Part shown: positions 18,462 through 26,758 of the stretch, one piece after another | Layout: the number at the start of each line of letters is the position of its first letter | Position numbering within the stretch: the stretch's first letter is position 1 | Assembly: GCA_037189845.1 (NCBI GenBank) | Contig: JBBCIS010000008.1 | Location: forward strand, 372,001 to 436,000 | From: JAMLHH01 sp037189845 | GTDB taxonomy: Bacteria; Bacteroidota; Bacteroidia; Chitinophagales; JADIYW01 | Length of the DNA stretch: 64,000 nucleotides | Direction: 5' to 3' | Notes under the pieces: generated by a model | What the model was told of the DNA's origin: nothing | The model's input: only the letters and a program-made list of their open reading frames with translations | The model's database searches: none | Program-made: the position numbers and the translations under genes

Positions 18462-19577
18462 ATGACACCATCATCACCAGTAAAAACACCGGAAGTGTTA
18501 CTTTTAGGACCAGGTCCATCTAATTCGTTTCCAGGAGTTTTACAGGCTATGTCTGAACCGACTTTAGGACACTTGGATCCATACTTTTTTGAGGTTATGG
18601 ACGAGATCAAATCACATTTACAATATCTTTTCGGAACATCCAGTCCGCATACATATGTGGTTTCAGGACCAGGCTCATTGGGAATGGAAACATGCTTTGT
18701 CAATCTGGTAGAGCCGGGAGATGAAGTCATCGTTTGCCACAATGGATTTTTTGGTGATCGTATGCATGAGAATGCGAGAAGATTCGGCGCACAAATCATT
18801 TCTGTAAAAGGCGAGTGGGGCAAAGCTCTTTCTCCGGCAGATGTGGAAGCTGCTTTTGAGGCACATCCGGATGCAAAAATCCTCACAGTAGTACATGCAG
18901 AAACTTCTACAGGTGTCAGAAATGACGTGGAAGCCATTACTAAAGTAGCTAAAAAGCATGGTGCTCTGGTGATTGTTGATGCAGTAACGGCTTTGGGTGC
19001 GATACCTCTGCAAGTAGATGCGTGGGGAATAGATGCAGTGTATTCCTGTAGCCAGAAAGGCGTAGGAAGTGTGCCGGGCATGTCTCCGGTGACATTCAGC
19101 GAGGCTGCTTTTGCTAAAGTATCTGATCGGAATACGCCCGTAAGTTCCTGGTTTCAGGATATTTGTGTGTATGATGCTTACTGGCAGATAGCGCCTAAAC
19201 GTCCGTATCATCATACAGCACCTTCGCAACAATATTACGGAATTCTCGCAGCACTGAGACATATCAAGTCTGTGAGTAAAGAAGTGCTCTGGTCACAACA
19301 TCAGGATATTCATGAGTATTTTGCTCAGGAAATGGAAAAACGCGGCTGGAAATTTTTCGTAGACAAATCTTCCAGATTACCACAGTTAAATACAATATTA
19401 TTACCTGAAGGTCTGGACGATGCTGCCGGCCGTACAAAATTGCGTTCAGAATTCAATATTGAAGTTGGTGCCGGATTGGGTGCTATGGCCGGTAAACTAT
19501 GGCGCATCGGCATCATGGGCGGTAATGTCAACAAAGCAGCAATTGACAGATTATTATCAGCGATTGATAGTTTGTAG
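18462..19577 (+). CDS. Alanine-glyoxylate / serine-pyruvate aminotransferase family protein
   Basis: 371 residues of class V PLP aminotransferase. LLGPGPSN at residues 14-21, VSGPGSLGME at 68-76, VVHAETSTGV, VDAVTALGAIP and the cofactor lysine K199 in SCSQKGVGSVPG match the AGXT family, which uses glyoxylate, serine, alanine or phosphonates as substrates. The exact substrate is not decided by sequence. A terminator follows 70 bases downstream. No related metabolic gene is adjacent. Confidence 0.88.
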   Translation: MTPSSPVKTPEVLLLGPGPSNSFPGVLQAMSEPTLGHLDPYFFEVMDEIKSHLQYLFGTSSPHTYVVSGPGSLGMETCFVNLVEPGDEVIVCHNGFFGDRMHENARRFGAQIISVKGEWGKALSPADVEAAFEAHPDAKILTVVHAETSTGVRNDVEAITKVAKKHGALVIVDAVTALGAIPLQVDAWGIDAVYSCSQKGVGSVPGMSPVTFSEAAFAKVSDRNTPVSSWFQDICVYDAYWQIAPKRPYHHTAPSQQYYGILAALRHIKSVSKEVLWSQHQDIHEYFAQEMEKRGWKFFVDKSSRLPQLNTILLPEGLDDAAGRTKLRSEFNIEVGAGLGAMAGKLWRIGIMGGNVNKAAIDRLLSAIDSL

Positions 19578-19648
19578 TTATAAATGAGCAAATTTGCAAA
19601 TTGTGATAATTAGCAGATTTTGCTCAACAAACAGCAAGAATTATATAT

Positions 19649-19678
19649 ACCCGGCAGAAATGTCGGGGTTGTTTTTTT
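19649..19678 (+). terminator. Rho-independent terminator after the aminotransferase gene
   Basis: ACCCGGCA and TGTCGGGGT pair around a short GAAA loop with one mismatch or bulge, followed by TGTTTTTTT. It also marks the left border of the A/T-rich glycan cassette. Confidence 0.75.
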
Positions 19679-19793
19679 ATTATCCTGTTCATCATGAATT
19701 TCACTAATTTCTTTATTATCAATTTATTTATTTAACATAATATACATTATAGGACAAAATAGAGTTGGTTGATTAACTCACAGAAGTGTTTTC

Positions 19794-21431
19794 CTATAAT
19801 GTTAGGTTAGACACACATTCTGAGTATTTAATTCCATATTTTTTCAAATGATTTTGATAATATTTTGAAGACTTTAAAGCGTAGATTTTTCCATTTACTA
19901 CAAAACCATCTAACTTATGCTGAATGGTATATAATGAAAGGTCGTCAAGCTTGTTTATAAACCCTCTACCATTAAAATTTAACGATGTATTACATAAAAC
20001 TCCATAACCTGTGAGCTTCTTAAAAGCCTCAAGCAGGTTATATAGATTTTGATTTGATAAAGATGAAACTGTTTGGATCCGTGCTGTTTTATTAACATGA
20101 GTAACTGCGGCTAATGCATCAGTATTGGCGATATAGGTATAAAGCATATATGGGCTTGGATTTTCACATCCAAACCATTTAGCGGCATCTTCTTCTAAAC
20201 AGACTGGAGCAATTGGTCTAAATTGTTCACGTTGCTTAATCTCATTCAATCTTGTCTTCGTACTCTCATTAAAAGGTGCTGCAATAATTGAACGATTACC
20301 TAAGGCTCTAGGTCCTATTTCATATTTGCCATTAATCCAAGCTAAAATCATATCATCAGCTAACATCTTGGCTACTTTTTCATTAGTAGCCTCAAGAATA
20401 TCATACTCATCTAAATTTATATTGCAATCAACATCAAAGTGCTGACCTGAGTACACATCCCAATCAATTTTTGGGTTGCCGGTAAAATAGAATTGAGCAT
20501 CTATCGCAGTTCCGATCGCAGAACCTGAATCATTCGCTACTGGAGGTACAAATATCTCAGAAAAAAGCCCTGTTTGCTTCCATTTGCTATTCCAGTCACA
20601 ATTTAATCCACAACCTCCAGCAATAACAAGAGGTAATTTTTTTTTCAAGTTAGCTTTTGCAAACTGATAAAAAATATCAAAAATTCTATCACTAAAAATA
20701 CCTGCAAAATTTCTGAATTCGTTATCATCAACTCCAACATTATAATATGGTGAATTTTCAAGATCATCATATAAGCTTAGTTGAACATGTGAAGAATCTA
20801 ATAGAAAATTCATTAATTTTTCTTCATCTATTGTAGGAATACTTCGTTTTGAAAAAGAAGATAAAGCCATTAATTTACCTGCATCAGAAAACCTAGAAAA
20901 AGGTGCATTTTTTGGAAAACTTGGATCAGCCAAACCATATATTGAAGTATATCGATTTCCTGGTTCATTCAATACATCTGCAATAAGTTTGATATTCAAT
21001 GCTGAGTCAACTTCATAAAAGGTACCTATTGCTCCTTCCCATATTAAAGCATAGAAAGGACTTCCTTTAGGTAAGTTTGACATGCCAAAAGCAGAAAGCA
21101 AATGTGATCTCTCGTGTGAAGATGAGAAAAAATGCACTTCTTTTCCCAACATTTGTTGTTTCCGTATTGTAATACTGCTTTTTTCAATACCACGATATCC
21201 TACATGCTGAGAGAATCCTATTATCGGCTCCTCTCGGGGCCACCAACCTCCCGTGCAAATAACGTCAGGAATTTCATTCATTTCGCTTAAAGTACGAAAT
21301 ACATCATGGCTAGATATTGGAGAATATCGATAATTTGAATTTTTTTCTGCTTCAATTGAAAATATTAGTCTATTATTTTTCAGATATGCAATCGAACCAT
21401 CATGTCCAGGGTTAAATGAAAGTATATTCAT
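19794..21431 (-). CDS. NodU/TobZ-type O-carbamoyltransferase
   Basis: 545 residues. The Kae1-like N-terminal half has NPGHDGS (His10) and the metal-site pair H106/H110 in HERSHLLSAF, as well as the nucleotide loop AGGCGLNCD (271-279). The C-terminal carbamoyltransferase half has EIGPRALGNRS (371-381) and REQFRPIAP (401-409). These enzymes make carbamoyl-adenylate from carbamoyl phosphate and ATP and transfer the carbamoyl group to a sugar or antibiotic hydroxyl. Its start lies three bases after the stop of the GT25 fusion gene, so it is the last gene of that operon. The acceptor is probably the glycan built by its neighbours. Confidence 0.88.
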   Translation of the reverse strand: MNILSFNPGHDGSIAYLKNNRLIFSIEAEKNSNYRYSPISSHDVFRTLSEMNEIPDVICTGGWWPREEPIIGFSQHVGYRGIEKSSITIRKQQMLGKEVHFFSSSHERSHLLSAFGMSNLPKGSPFYALIWEGAIGTFYEVDSALNIKLIADVLNEPGNRYTSIYGLADPSFPKNAPFSRFSDAGKLMALSSFSKRSIPTIDEEKLMNFLLDSSHVQLSLYDDLENSPYYNVGVDDNEFRNFAGIFSDRIFDIFYQFAKANLKKKLPLVIAGGCGLNCDWNSKWKQTGLFSEIFVPPVANDSGSAIGTAIDAQFYFTGNPKIDWDVYSGQHFDVDCNINLDEYDILEATNEKVAKMLADDMILAWINGKYEIGPRALGNRSIIAAPFNESTKTRLNEIKQREQFRPIAPVCLEEDAAKWFGCENPSPYMLYTYIANTDALAAVTHVNKTARIQTVSSLSNQNLYNLLEAFKKLTGYGVLCNTSLNFNGRGFINKLDDLSLYTIQHKLDGFVVNGKIYALKSSKYYQNHLKKYGIKYSECVSNLTL

Positions 21432-21434
21432 ATT

Positions 21435-23651
21435 TTATAATTGTTTTGCGTTAATTATTACATTTTTAAAAATAGTCACAGTAGGAAGTGATCGGTCAGA
21501 GAGTGTTCCAGCAAGTTCTTTTGACCGACATGGCCAAATATTTAAATGAAGTGACATTGGAAGATGCGGAATAGGTGTTGGATTCCATTCCACACGTTTG
21601 TGCACTAAGTAATCATCTACGAACCACCGTATCTCAAATTCATCCCATTCAATCGTATATTTATGAAAGGATTTTGACGCATCAAAACCAAGGTCAATAT
21701 AAGTCGGTGTGCCTCGATAACCATAATCAAATTTATCACCTTCATCACCAGGATTGTAAAAGACATTCACCAGTAGACGATTAGTATCTTTACCAGAAAT
21801 CTCAATATCAATCTCTTGACGAGGAGAGTCTCTATGCAAAAAGAAACCTGTTATAACTCCGGGTACATTAGATGCTTTCAAGACAGCTTCAAATCTACCG
21901 TACAAATATTGACGGTTACTCGTTATAGCTCCCGCACTATACTTTCTAACACCAAGATTGTTTTTTTTGACAACTAACGTAAGACCTTCTTTTAAATGAA
22001 GCTCTATATTTTCCTCTCTAAATAATGCGAGATTATCAGTAAAAGTATCATTCCTAGGTGTCCAAAATCCATTATCTAAAACCCTGAAATTTTCTTTTCT
22101 TATTGTATAATTCCCCTCTAATCCTCTGTCATCACAAATTATATCAATCCCTCTCCATTGACGATCAACTTCTACCACCCATGGAGAAGAGTCGTGCTTT
22201 AGTTTTCCTAACTCTACAATTTTATTGTTTTCCTCTTGTTGAGTTTTAAATCTTCTAATTCCTTTATCTGTTAAATCTGGAAAAGGATAATCTGGAGGTG
22301 CAGTTCTGAGAAATTGACATATAATCTGCCATTTATGTAAATCTGTTGAATTTAAAACTAAAAAATTATTTTTATCAAGATTTTCAATTAATCCTAAATA
22401 ACTTTCGTTCATCAATTCGTTTCTATTTAATGTAAAAATAAATTTAGCATTGGGATAAGACTTCTTTAAGTCGCCGATATGTTGTTTTAAGATATTAATA
22501 TTAACGTAAGCGTTGAAAAGCTGTTGATTCTTTCCTGCTATAAGATTATCAAATTCTACTTTTGGTATGGTTTCCAAATCGCTACAACATCGATAACCAA
22601 GCATTGACAATGCCATTGCAAGAGATGTAAGCCCCGAATCTTTCGGACCAAATGCAAATACTGGAAATTCTCTTGGAGTATTGTGAAATAACGCTGCTCC
22701 TTCACTTGTAATAGCTCCAATTTTGGTAAGTGTGGGCAATATTGAATAAGAATTGGTAGAGACTAAATCAAGTCTTTGACTGATTATAGACTTATGTGTA
22801 GCGAGAACATTCAAAAATTTAAATTTATGATTTATCCATAAATCTATTGGTCCTTTACACGGAAGAAGTTCAAGAAGTTTTTCTGCCCCCTGTTTTGAAA
22901 TGACATAACCTGAGAGATTCCATAAACCACGGACTGGACGAAATACTTTATTGGATATAAAAGTTTTTGGAGCTCCGTTCTTTACCTCCTCAAAGGATAA
23001 ATAAAGTATATCAAATTTACTTTGTCCATTTTCTTTTATTTCTGACCAAGCATTATTGAGTTCTTTAGTAAAACCTGGTTTAAACCAAATATCATCTTCC
23101 AAAATAAGAGCATATTCATTATTGTTAGAAGCTATACTTTTCCATAATGCTATGTGTGAATATGCAACAGCTATCTCAGGTCTGCTCATTCGGATTTGGG
23201 AATGAAGATCCAAATGAGTTGGCATCGCAAGAGGTTGAGGCTCTACGAAAAGTTGATCTTCAAGTGTATAATTTGGATCTAAATCATTATTCTTAATAGG
23301 ATCTTTTAAAAAATCCTTTGCATCTATAGCATTATAGCGTTCTACCAAGCTATTGAGCTTAGCTCCTGAGACGTCTAGTATTTGCTTTAATTCTGCATCA
23401 ATCTCTTTCCAGCGGGAAGGTTGACGCTTCAAATTAATCACATAAATATGGCTAATTAGGAAGCTTGAGTTATTATTTTTAGCCCCAAATGCTTGACATT
23501 TTTTATTGGGGAGTAATCGTCTATATTTTAGTCCCGTACGAAACAAATATTTTAAAGGCGAGGACCAATTGGATTTTTTCCTCATAAATAGTAATTCAAT
23601 TGATTCCTTTAAAATTTTGACCATTTGACAAACGCCAATTTCTCGCATCAT
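21435..23651 (-). CDS. Fusion of GT25 glycosyltransferase, sulfotransferase-like domain and GH16 domain
   Basis: 738 residues from the first in-frame ATG; later ATGs at 23624 and 23585 are equally possible, and the last avoids overlap with the upstream gene. Three modules follow one another. Residues 66-325 are glycosyltransferase family 25 (HIYVINLKRQPSRW, EIAVAYSHIALW, EDD at 185-187). Residues 330-470 are sulfotransferase-like, with GPKDSGLTSL where a PAPS loop would stand and YPNAKFIFTLNR. Residues 500-735 are a GH16 jelly roll with the catalytic EIDIE at 613-617. No signal peptide is seen. It could build, sulfate and trim or transfer a beta-glucan-like chain. Domain calls are firm except that the altered P-loop makes sulfotransfer uncertain. 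Confidence 0.85.
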   Translation of the reverse strand: MMREIGVCQMVKILKESIELLFMRKKSNWSSPLKYLFRTGLKYRRLLPNKKCQAFGAKNNNSSFLISHIYVINLKRQPSRWKEIDAELKQILDVSGAKLNSLVERYNAIDAKDFLKDPIKNNDLDPNYTLEDQLFVEPQPLAMPTHLDLHSQIRMSRPEIAVAYSHIALWKSIASNNNEYALILEDDIWFKPGFTKELNNAWSEIKENGQSKFDILYLSFEEVKNGAPKTFISNKVFRPVRGLWNLSGYVISKQGAEKLLELLPCKGPIDLWINHKFKFLNVLATHKSIISQRLDLVSTNSYSILPTLTKIGAITSEGAALFHNTPREFPVFAFGPKDSGLTSLAMALSMLGYRCCSDLETIPKVEFDNLIAGKNQQLFNAYVNINILKQHIGDLKKSYPNAKFIFTLNRNELMNESYLGLIENLDKNNFLVLNSTDLHKWQIICQFLRTAPPDYPFPDLTDKGIRRFKTQQEENNKIVELGKLKHDSSPWVVEVDRQWRGIDIICDDRGLEGNYTIRKENFRVLDNGFWTPRNDTFTDNLALFREENIELHLKEGLTLVVKKNNLGVRKYSAGAITSNRQYLYGRFEAVLKASNVPGVITGFFLHRDSPRQEIDIEISGKDTNRLLVNVFYNPGDEGDKFDYGYRGTPTYIDLGFDASKSFHKYTIEWDEFEIRWFVDDYLVHKRVEWNPTPIPHLPMSLHLNIWPCRSKELAGTLSDRSLPTVTIFKNVIINAKQL

Positions 23652-24423
23652 TTCTATAGCTCAAGGGCCACTTACTTTCAGCAATATCCTCCCAATCCGT
23701 TAATACTAAAATTAACTGTTCCTTTGTATTCGTTTCAGCTATGGTATCAATTACTGATTTCGTAAGGTTACCTGGACCAGTTGTAGATTGTATCTCAGGT
23801 AAACTATCAATTGTATCTGTTTCTAATAATGAGATAGCAAGAGAAAGGGCTTGCTCAATTATAGGATGCCTACTTTTAGCAATAAGAGGATTATTATTGA
23901 AATAGAAAATCCAACTTTCCGAATTTGCTCCAAACTTGGTAAAAACTGATGGAGAAACCATAGAATGTGTAGAAATGTCATAACATAGTGGCTGAATTTT
24001 TAATCTTCCATCATCAAAGAGATGATCAATATCTGCACCATAATAAACATCATCTGCATCTATATAACAACCTCCTTCAATAAAAATATAACATAGACGA
24101 AAAAAGTCAGATTGCATTGCGGGATGATAACATTTATCGTAAGCGCTTTTATATCTCTGACCTAATTTTTCGAGAATAAATTCTCCTGATTTTTTACTAT
24201 CAAAAAGTAATCTTTCATAACCTAAGGCTTCGAGTTGTTGCCAACTTTGAATACAGTCGTTTACATCTTCAGGTAATCCTTCAAGATTATCCCAAAATTG
24301 TACAATTTTCTTCGGAATTTTATTATTCTCTAATAATCTATCATTATTAGCATTTGTGTTTTGAACGAGTGCTTTAACAAAAGCAGAACGATTTTGGTTT
24401 TCCTCTATCTTGGATCTATTCAT
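23596..24423 (-). CDS. GT32-like glycosyltransferase with DXD motif
   Basis: 275 residues. The sugar-nucleotide-binding region reads PAMQSDFFRLCYIFIEGGCYIDADD, split here as PAMQSDFFRLCYIF (101-114) and GGCYIDADD (117-125); the DAD/DXD aspartates coordinate metal and the nucleotide sugar. KIPKKIVQFWDN at residues 35-46 is the usual start of the OCH1/GT32 fold. It is a cytosolic enzyme without membrane helices that adds a sugar to a growing glycan. It is the first gene of the three-gene glycan operon; its end overlaps the longest form of the fusion gene. Confidence 0.85.
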   Translation of the reverse strand: MNRSKIEENQNRSAFVKALVQNTNANNDRLLENNKIPKKIVQFWDNLEGLPEDVNDCIQSWQQLEALGYERLLFDSKKSGEFILEKLGQRYKSAYDKCYHPAMQSDFFRLCYIFIEGGCYIDADDVYYGADIDHLFDDGRLKIQPLCYDISTHSMVSPSVFTKFGANSESWIFYFNNNPLIAKSRHPIIEQALSLAISLLETDTIDSLPEIQSTTGPGNLTKSVIDTIAETNTKEQLILVLTDWEDIAESKWPLSYRNDARNWRLSNGQNFKGIN

Positions 24424-24713
24424 TTCCGAGTTAAAAATAAATGGTTAATAAAGATAGATTTTGTATAAAAAATATTAAAATAACAATATACAATATTTGG
24501 GCTTGCTAAAGAAAATACCAATTATATATTTTTCAATATCGTAATTATAAAAAATAAGGGAAGCTCGATAATTTGAAAAAAAAATAAAACAAATCTTTTT
24601 GAAAAAAAATTGTCTTATTGAGCCTAAAGATACTTTAATGTTCTAAACAGACTTTCTTTGAAAGTTAAAATATTTATTTTCAGTAACGGTCTGCAGGTTA
24701 ATTACTAATTTTA
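24424..24713. other. A/T-rich gene-free spacer with divergent promoters
   Basis: This 290-base spacer between divergent genes is visibly A/T-rich with long A runs. A TATCTTTA stretch on the minus strand near 24448 is a weak -7 candidate for the glycan operon. I see no RNA gene and no repeat. Confidence 0.4.
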
Positions 24714-24722
24714 GTGTTATCC

Positions 24723-25940
24723 ATGAAAAGGTCAGGCAGCGCAGATTTACCATTACATTATGGCCATGTTCCACCATGGCTGGCTGATCGCATGGCTAAA
24801 TTAGGGAAAGCTATTGTAGAGGAAATACTTGCTGATCAGGGTAAAAGTGTCTTACTGTCTAAGTTAAGCGACCCTTTCTGGTTCCAGAGCTTAGGGGCAG
24901 TCATGGGTATGGACTGGCATTCTTCAGGTATCACCACTTCTGTCATGGGTGCTTTGAAAAGAAGCATCAATCCGCAGGCTAAGGAATTTGGAATTTTTAT
25001 CTGCGGTGGCAAAGGCAAACAATCAAGAAATACACCCAATGAGATATTACGGTTTGCTGAAATCAATGGTTTAGCCGCAACAGAACTGGTCAGAATCAGC
25101 AAGTTGAGCGCAAAAGTTGATAATGCAGCGGTTCAGGATGGATTTCAATTGTATCAGCATCACTTTATTGTCAGTAACGAAGGTCAATGGACAGTCATAC
25201 AGCAAGGGATGAGCGACACCAGCTCTACCGCCCGTCGTTACCATTGGCACTCCCCTACCGTGAAATCGTTCACAGAAGAGCCGCATACGAGCATTTACGG
25301 AGAAAATCAGGGTAATATCCTCAACCTTACTGATAAGATGGCGCAGCCTCTGAAGACGGCTATGCTGGAGGTCACTGCGGAGAATCCGGATAAAATGCTG
25401 TATGAGATTGCTAAAATCAGGCATCTGGTCATGCCCGGACACCATGATGTCAAGGCAAAAGATGTGGATATAAAGCGTTTGGGAGCTGTTTTATGGCTGG
25501 CACAGGAAAAGAATGTGAGCAATTTTGAAGAGTTGCTGCTGTTGGAAGGCTTGGGACCGAGAACTTTGCAATCACTGGCTTTGGTCAGTGAGGTGATTTA
25601 CGGACAGCCGGCACAATTTAAAGACCCTGCACGCTTTTCTTTTGCTCATGGCGGAAAAGACGGCCACCCCTTCCCTGTTCCCACCAGAGTTTATGATGAG
25701 ACGATAGACACTTTACAGCAGGCGATACAAAAATCGAAGCTCGGACAGCGGGATAAAATACAGGCAATACAGTCTCTTTCGAAGGTGACGGCAAGGCTGG
25801 CAGAAGATTTTGTACCTGATGGAAGCTTTGACGAATTAATCGCTCATGAAAGAGCCAATTCCTGGAAATATGGCGGCAGAACCGTATTTGGCAAAGCTAA
25901 GCCTCCTCAAAACCGCCAATTAGATCTATTCAATGATTAA
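24723..25940 (+). CDS. DUF763 protein
   Basis: 405 residues from the ATG at 24723; an in-frame GTG at 24714 is less likely. The N-terminal half carries the DUF763 core: GSADLPLHYGHVPPWLADRM, the ICGGKGKQSRNTP stretch and the later YHWHSPTVKSF. EELLLLEGLGPRTLQSLALV near residue 280 looks like a helix-hairpin-helix DNA-binding motif. The family is found in archaea and bacteria and its function is unknown. The stop overlaps the start of endonuclease V by eight bases, which points to a DNA-repair or nucleic-acid role (inference). Confidence 0.85.
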   Translation: MKRSGSADLPLHYGHVPPWLADRMAKLGKAIVEEILADQGKSVLLSKLSDPFWFQSLGAVMGMDWHSSGITTSVMGALKRSINPQAKEFGIFICGGKGKQSRNTPNEILRFAEINGLAATELVRISKLSAKVDNAAVQDGFQLYQHHFIVSNEGQWTVIQQGMSDTSSTARRYHWHSPTVKSFTEEPHTSIYGENQGNILNLTDKMAQPLKTAMLEVTAENPDKMLYEIAKIRHLVMPGHHDVKAKDVDIKRLGAVLWLAQEKNVSNFEELLLLEGLGPRTLQSLALVSEVIYGQPAQFKDPARFSFAHGGKDGHPFPVPTRVYDETIDTLQQAIQKSKLGQRDKIQAIQSLSKVTARLAEDFVPDGSFDELIAHERANSWKYGGRTVFGKAKPPQNRQLDLFND

Positions 25941-26643
25941 TTATAATAACCTGACACTTGCCCAGGCGACAGCTATACAGAATGAGCTGAGCACTCAGCT
26001 GCGTTTTGACCTGGCGAAAGAACAGAATTTTAAGACCATCGGTGGAGCAGATATTTCTTTCAACAAAGGCAGCAACCAGTTTTTTGCGGCTATTGTTCTG
26101 CTGAGTTTTCCGAATATGACCTTACAGGGATATGCGTTGGCACATGGAAGCAGTGATTTTCCTTATATCCCGGGATTTTTAGGCTTCAGAGAAATCCCCA
26201 GCTTACTAAAGGCGTGGGAAATGATTCCGGACAAGCCTGATATTCTGGTACTGGACGGACAAGGTATTTTACATCCGAGAAAAATGGGTATTGCCTCACA
26301 TTTTGGGGTGCTGACCCGACATCTCACCATCGGGTGTGCAAAGAATTTGCTTTTCGGAAAATATGAAGAACCCGGTCTGCAGAAATTTTCTGAGAGTCCC
26401 GTATATGGTCATCATGAGATTTCAGGCTATGCGCTCCGTACCAAAGAGCGCATTCAAGCTGTATATATTTCTCCCGGATATGGATTAGATGTATCACAGG
26501 CTCTGGCTGTTATTCACAGATGTACAGGCAGATACCGTATTCCTGAACCTACAAGGATAGCTCATGAAATTGTGAATCAATTCAGAATTGGTAGTTTACA
26601 AGAAGGCTATCATAAGATTACTCAAAATCCGGAGTTGTTTTAA
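25933..26643 (+). CDS. nfi: Endonuclease V
   Basis: 236 residues, normal length. Catalytic and fold motifs are visible: GGADISF (first metal aspartate near residue 39), YIPGFLGFREIP (the DNA-wedge loop), LVLDGQGILHPRKMGIASHFG (second aspartate and metal site) and GHHEISGYALRT. It nicks DNA or RNA one base 3' of deoxyinosine or inosine, starting repair of deaminated adenine. It is translationally coupled to the upstream DUF763 gene through an eight-base overlap. It is convergent with the Mrr-NACHT locus. Confidence 0.93.
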   Translation: MINYNNLTLAQATAIQNELSTQLRFDLAKEQNFKTIGGADISFNKGSNQFFAAIVLLSFPNMTLQGYALAHGSSDFPYIPGFLGFREIPSLLKAWEMIPDKPDILVLDGQGILHPRKMGIASHFGVLTRHLTIGCAKNLLFGKYEEPGLQKFSESPVYGHHEISGYALRTKERIQAVYISPGYGLDVSQALAVIHRCTGRYRIPEPTRIAHEIVNQFRIGSLQEGYHKITQNPELF

Positions 26644-26644
26644 G

Positions 26645-26758
26645 CTACATACTAAATTTTCGAGTCCAATCTAATGCTTCTAAAAAGGAAATGGATTGTT
26701 GTTTTTTAGAATAATATTTATTCTCAAGATACCTAATGTTATCGTTGAGATGTTTCAT
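26645..26758 (-). CDS. Hypothetical 37-residue protein overlapping the NACHT gene end
   Basis: A short reading frame of 37 codons that starts with ATG inside the last codons of the Mrr-NACHT gene (20-base overlap, other frame) and ends with TAG one base from the convergent endonuclease V stop. Its translation starts MKHLNDNIRYLENKYY and ends LEALDWTRKFSM; it is charged, helical and not of low complexity. The overlap is what translational coupling looks like, and with it the region has no unused bases. I know no family. It could still be a chance frame in A/T-rich DNA. Confidence 0.4.
   Translation of the reverse strand: MKHLNDNIRYLENKYYSKKQQSISFLEALDWTRKFSM

Noticed and set aside
18434..19081. 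Long minus-strand frame opposite the AGXT-like aminotransferase
   Set aside because: The plus-strand frame has all class V aminotransferase motifs. The opposite frame is serine- and threonine-rich without any motif, as expected for a shadow.
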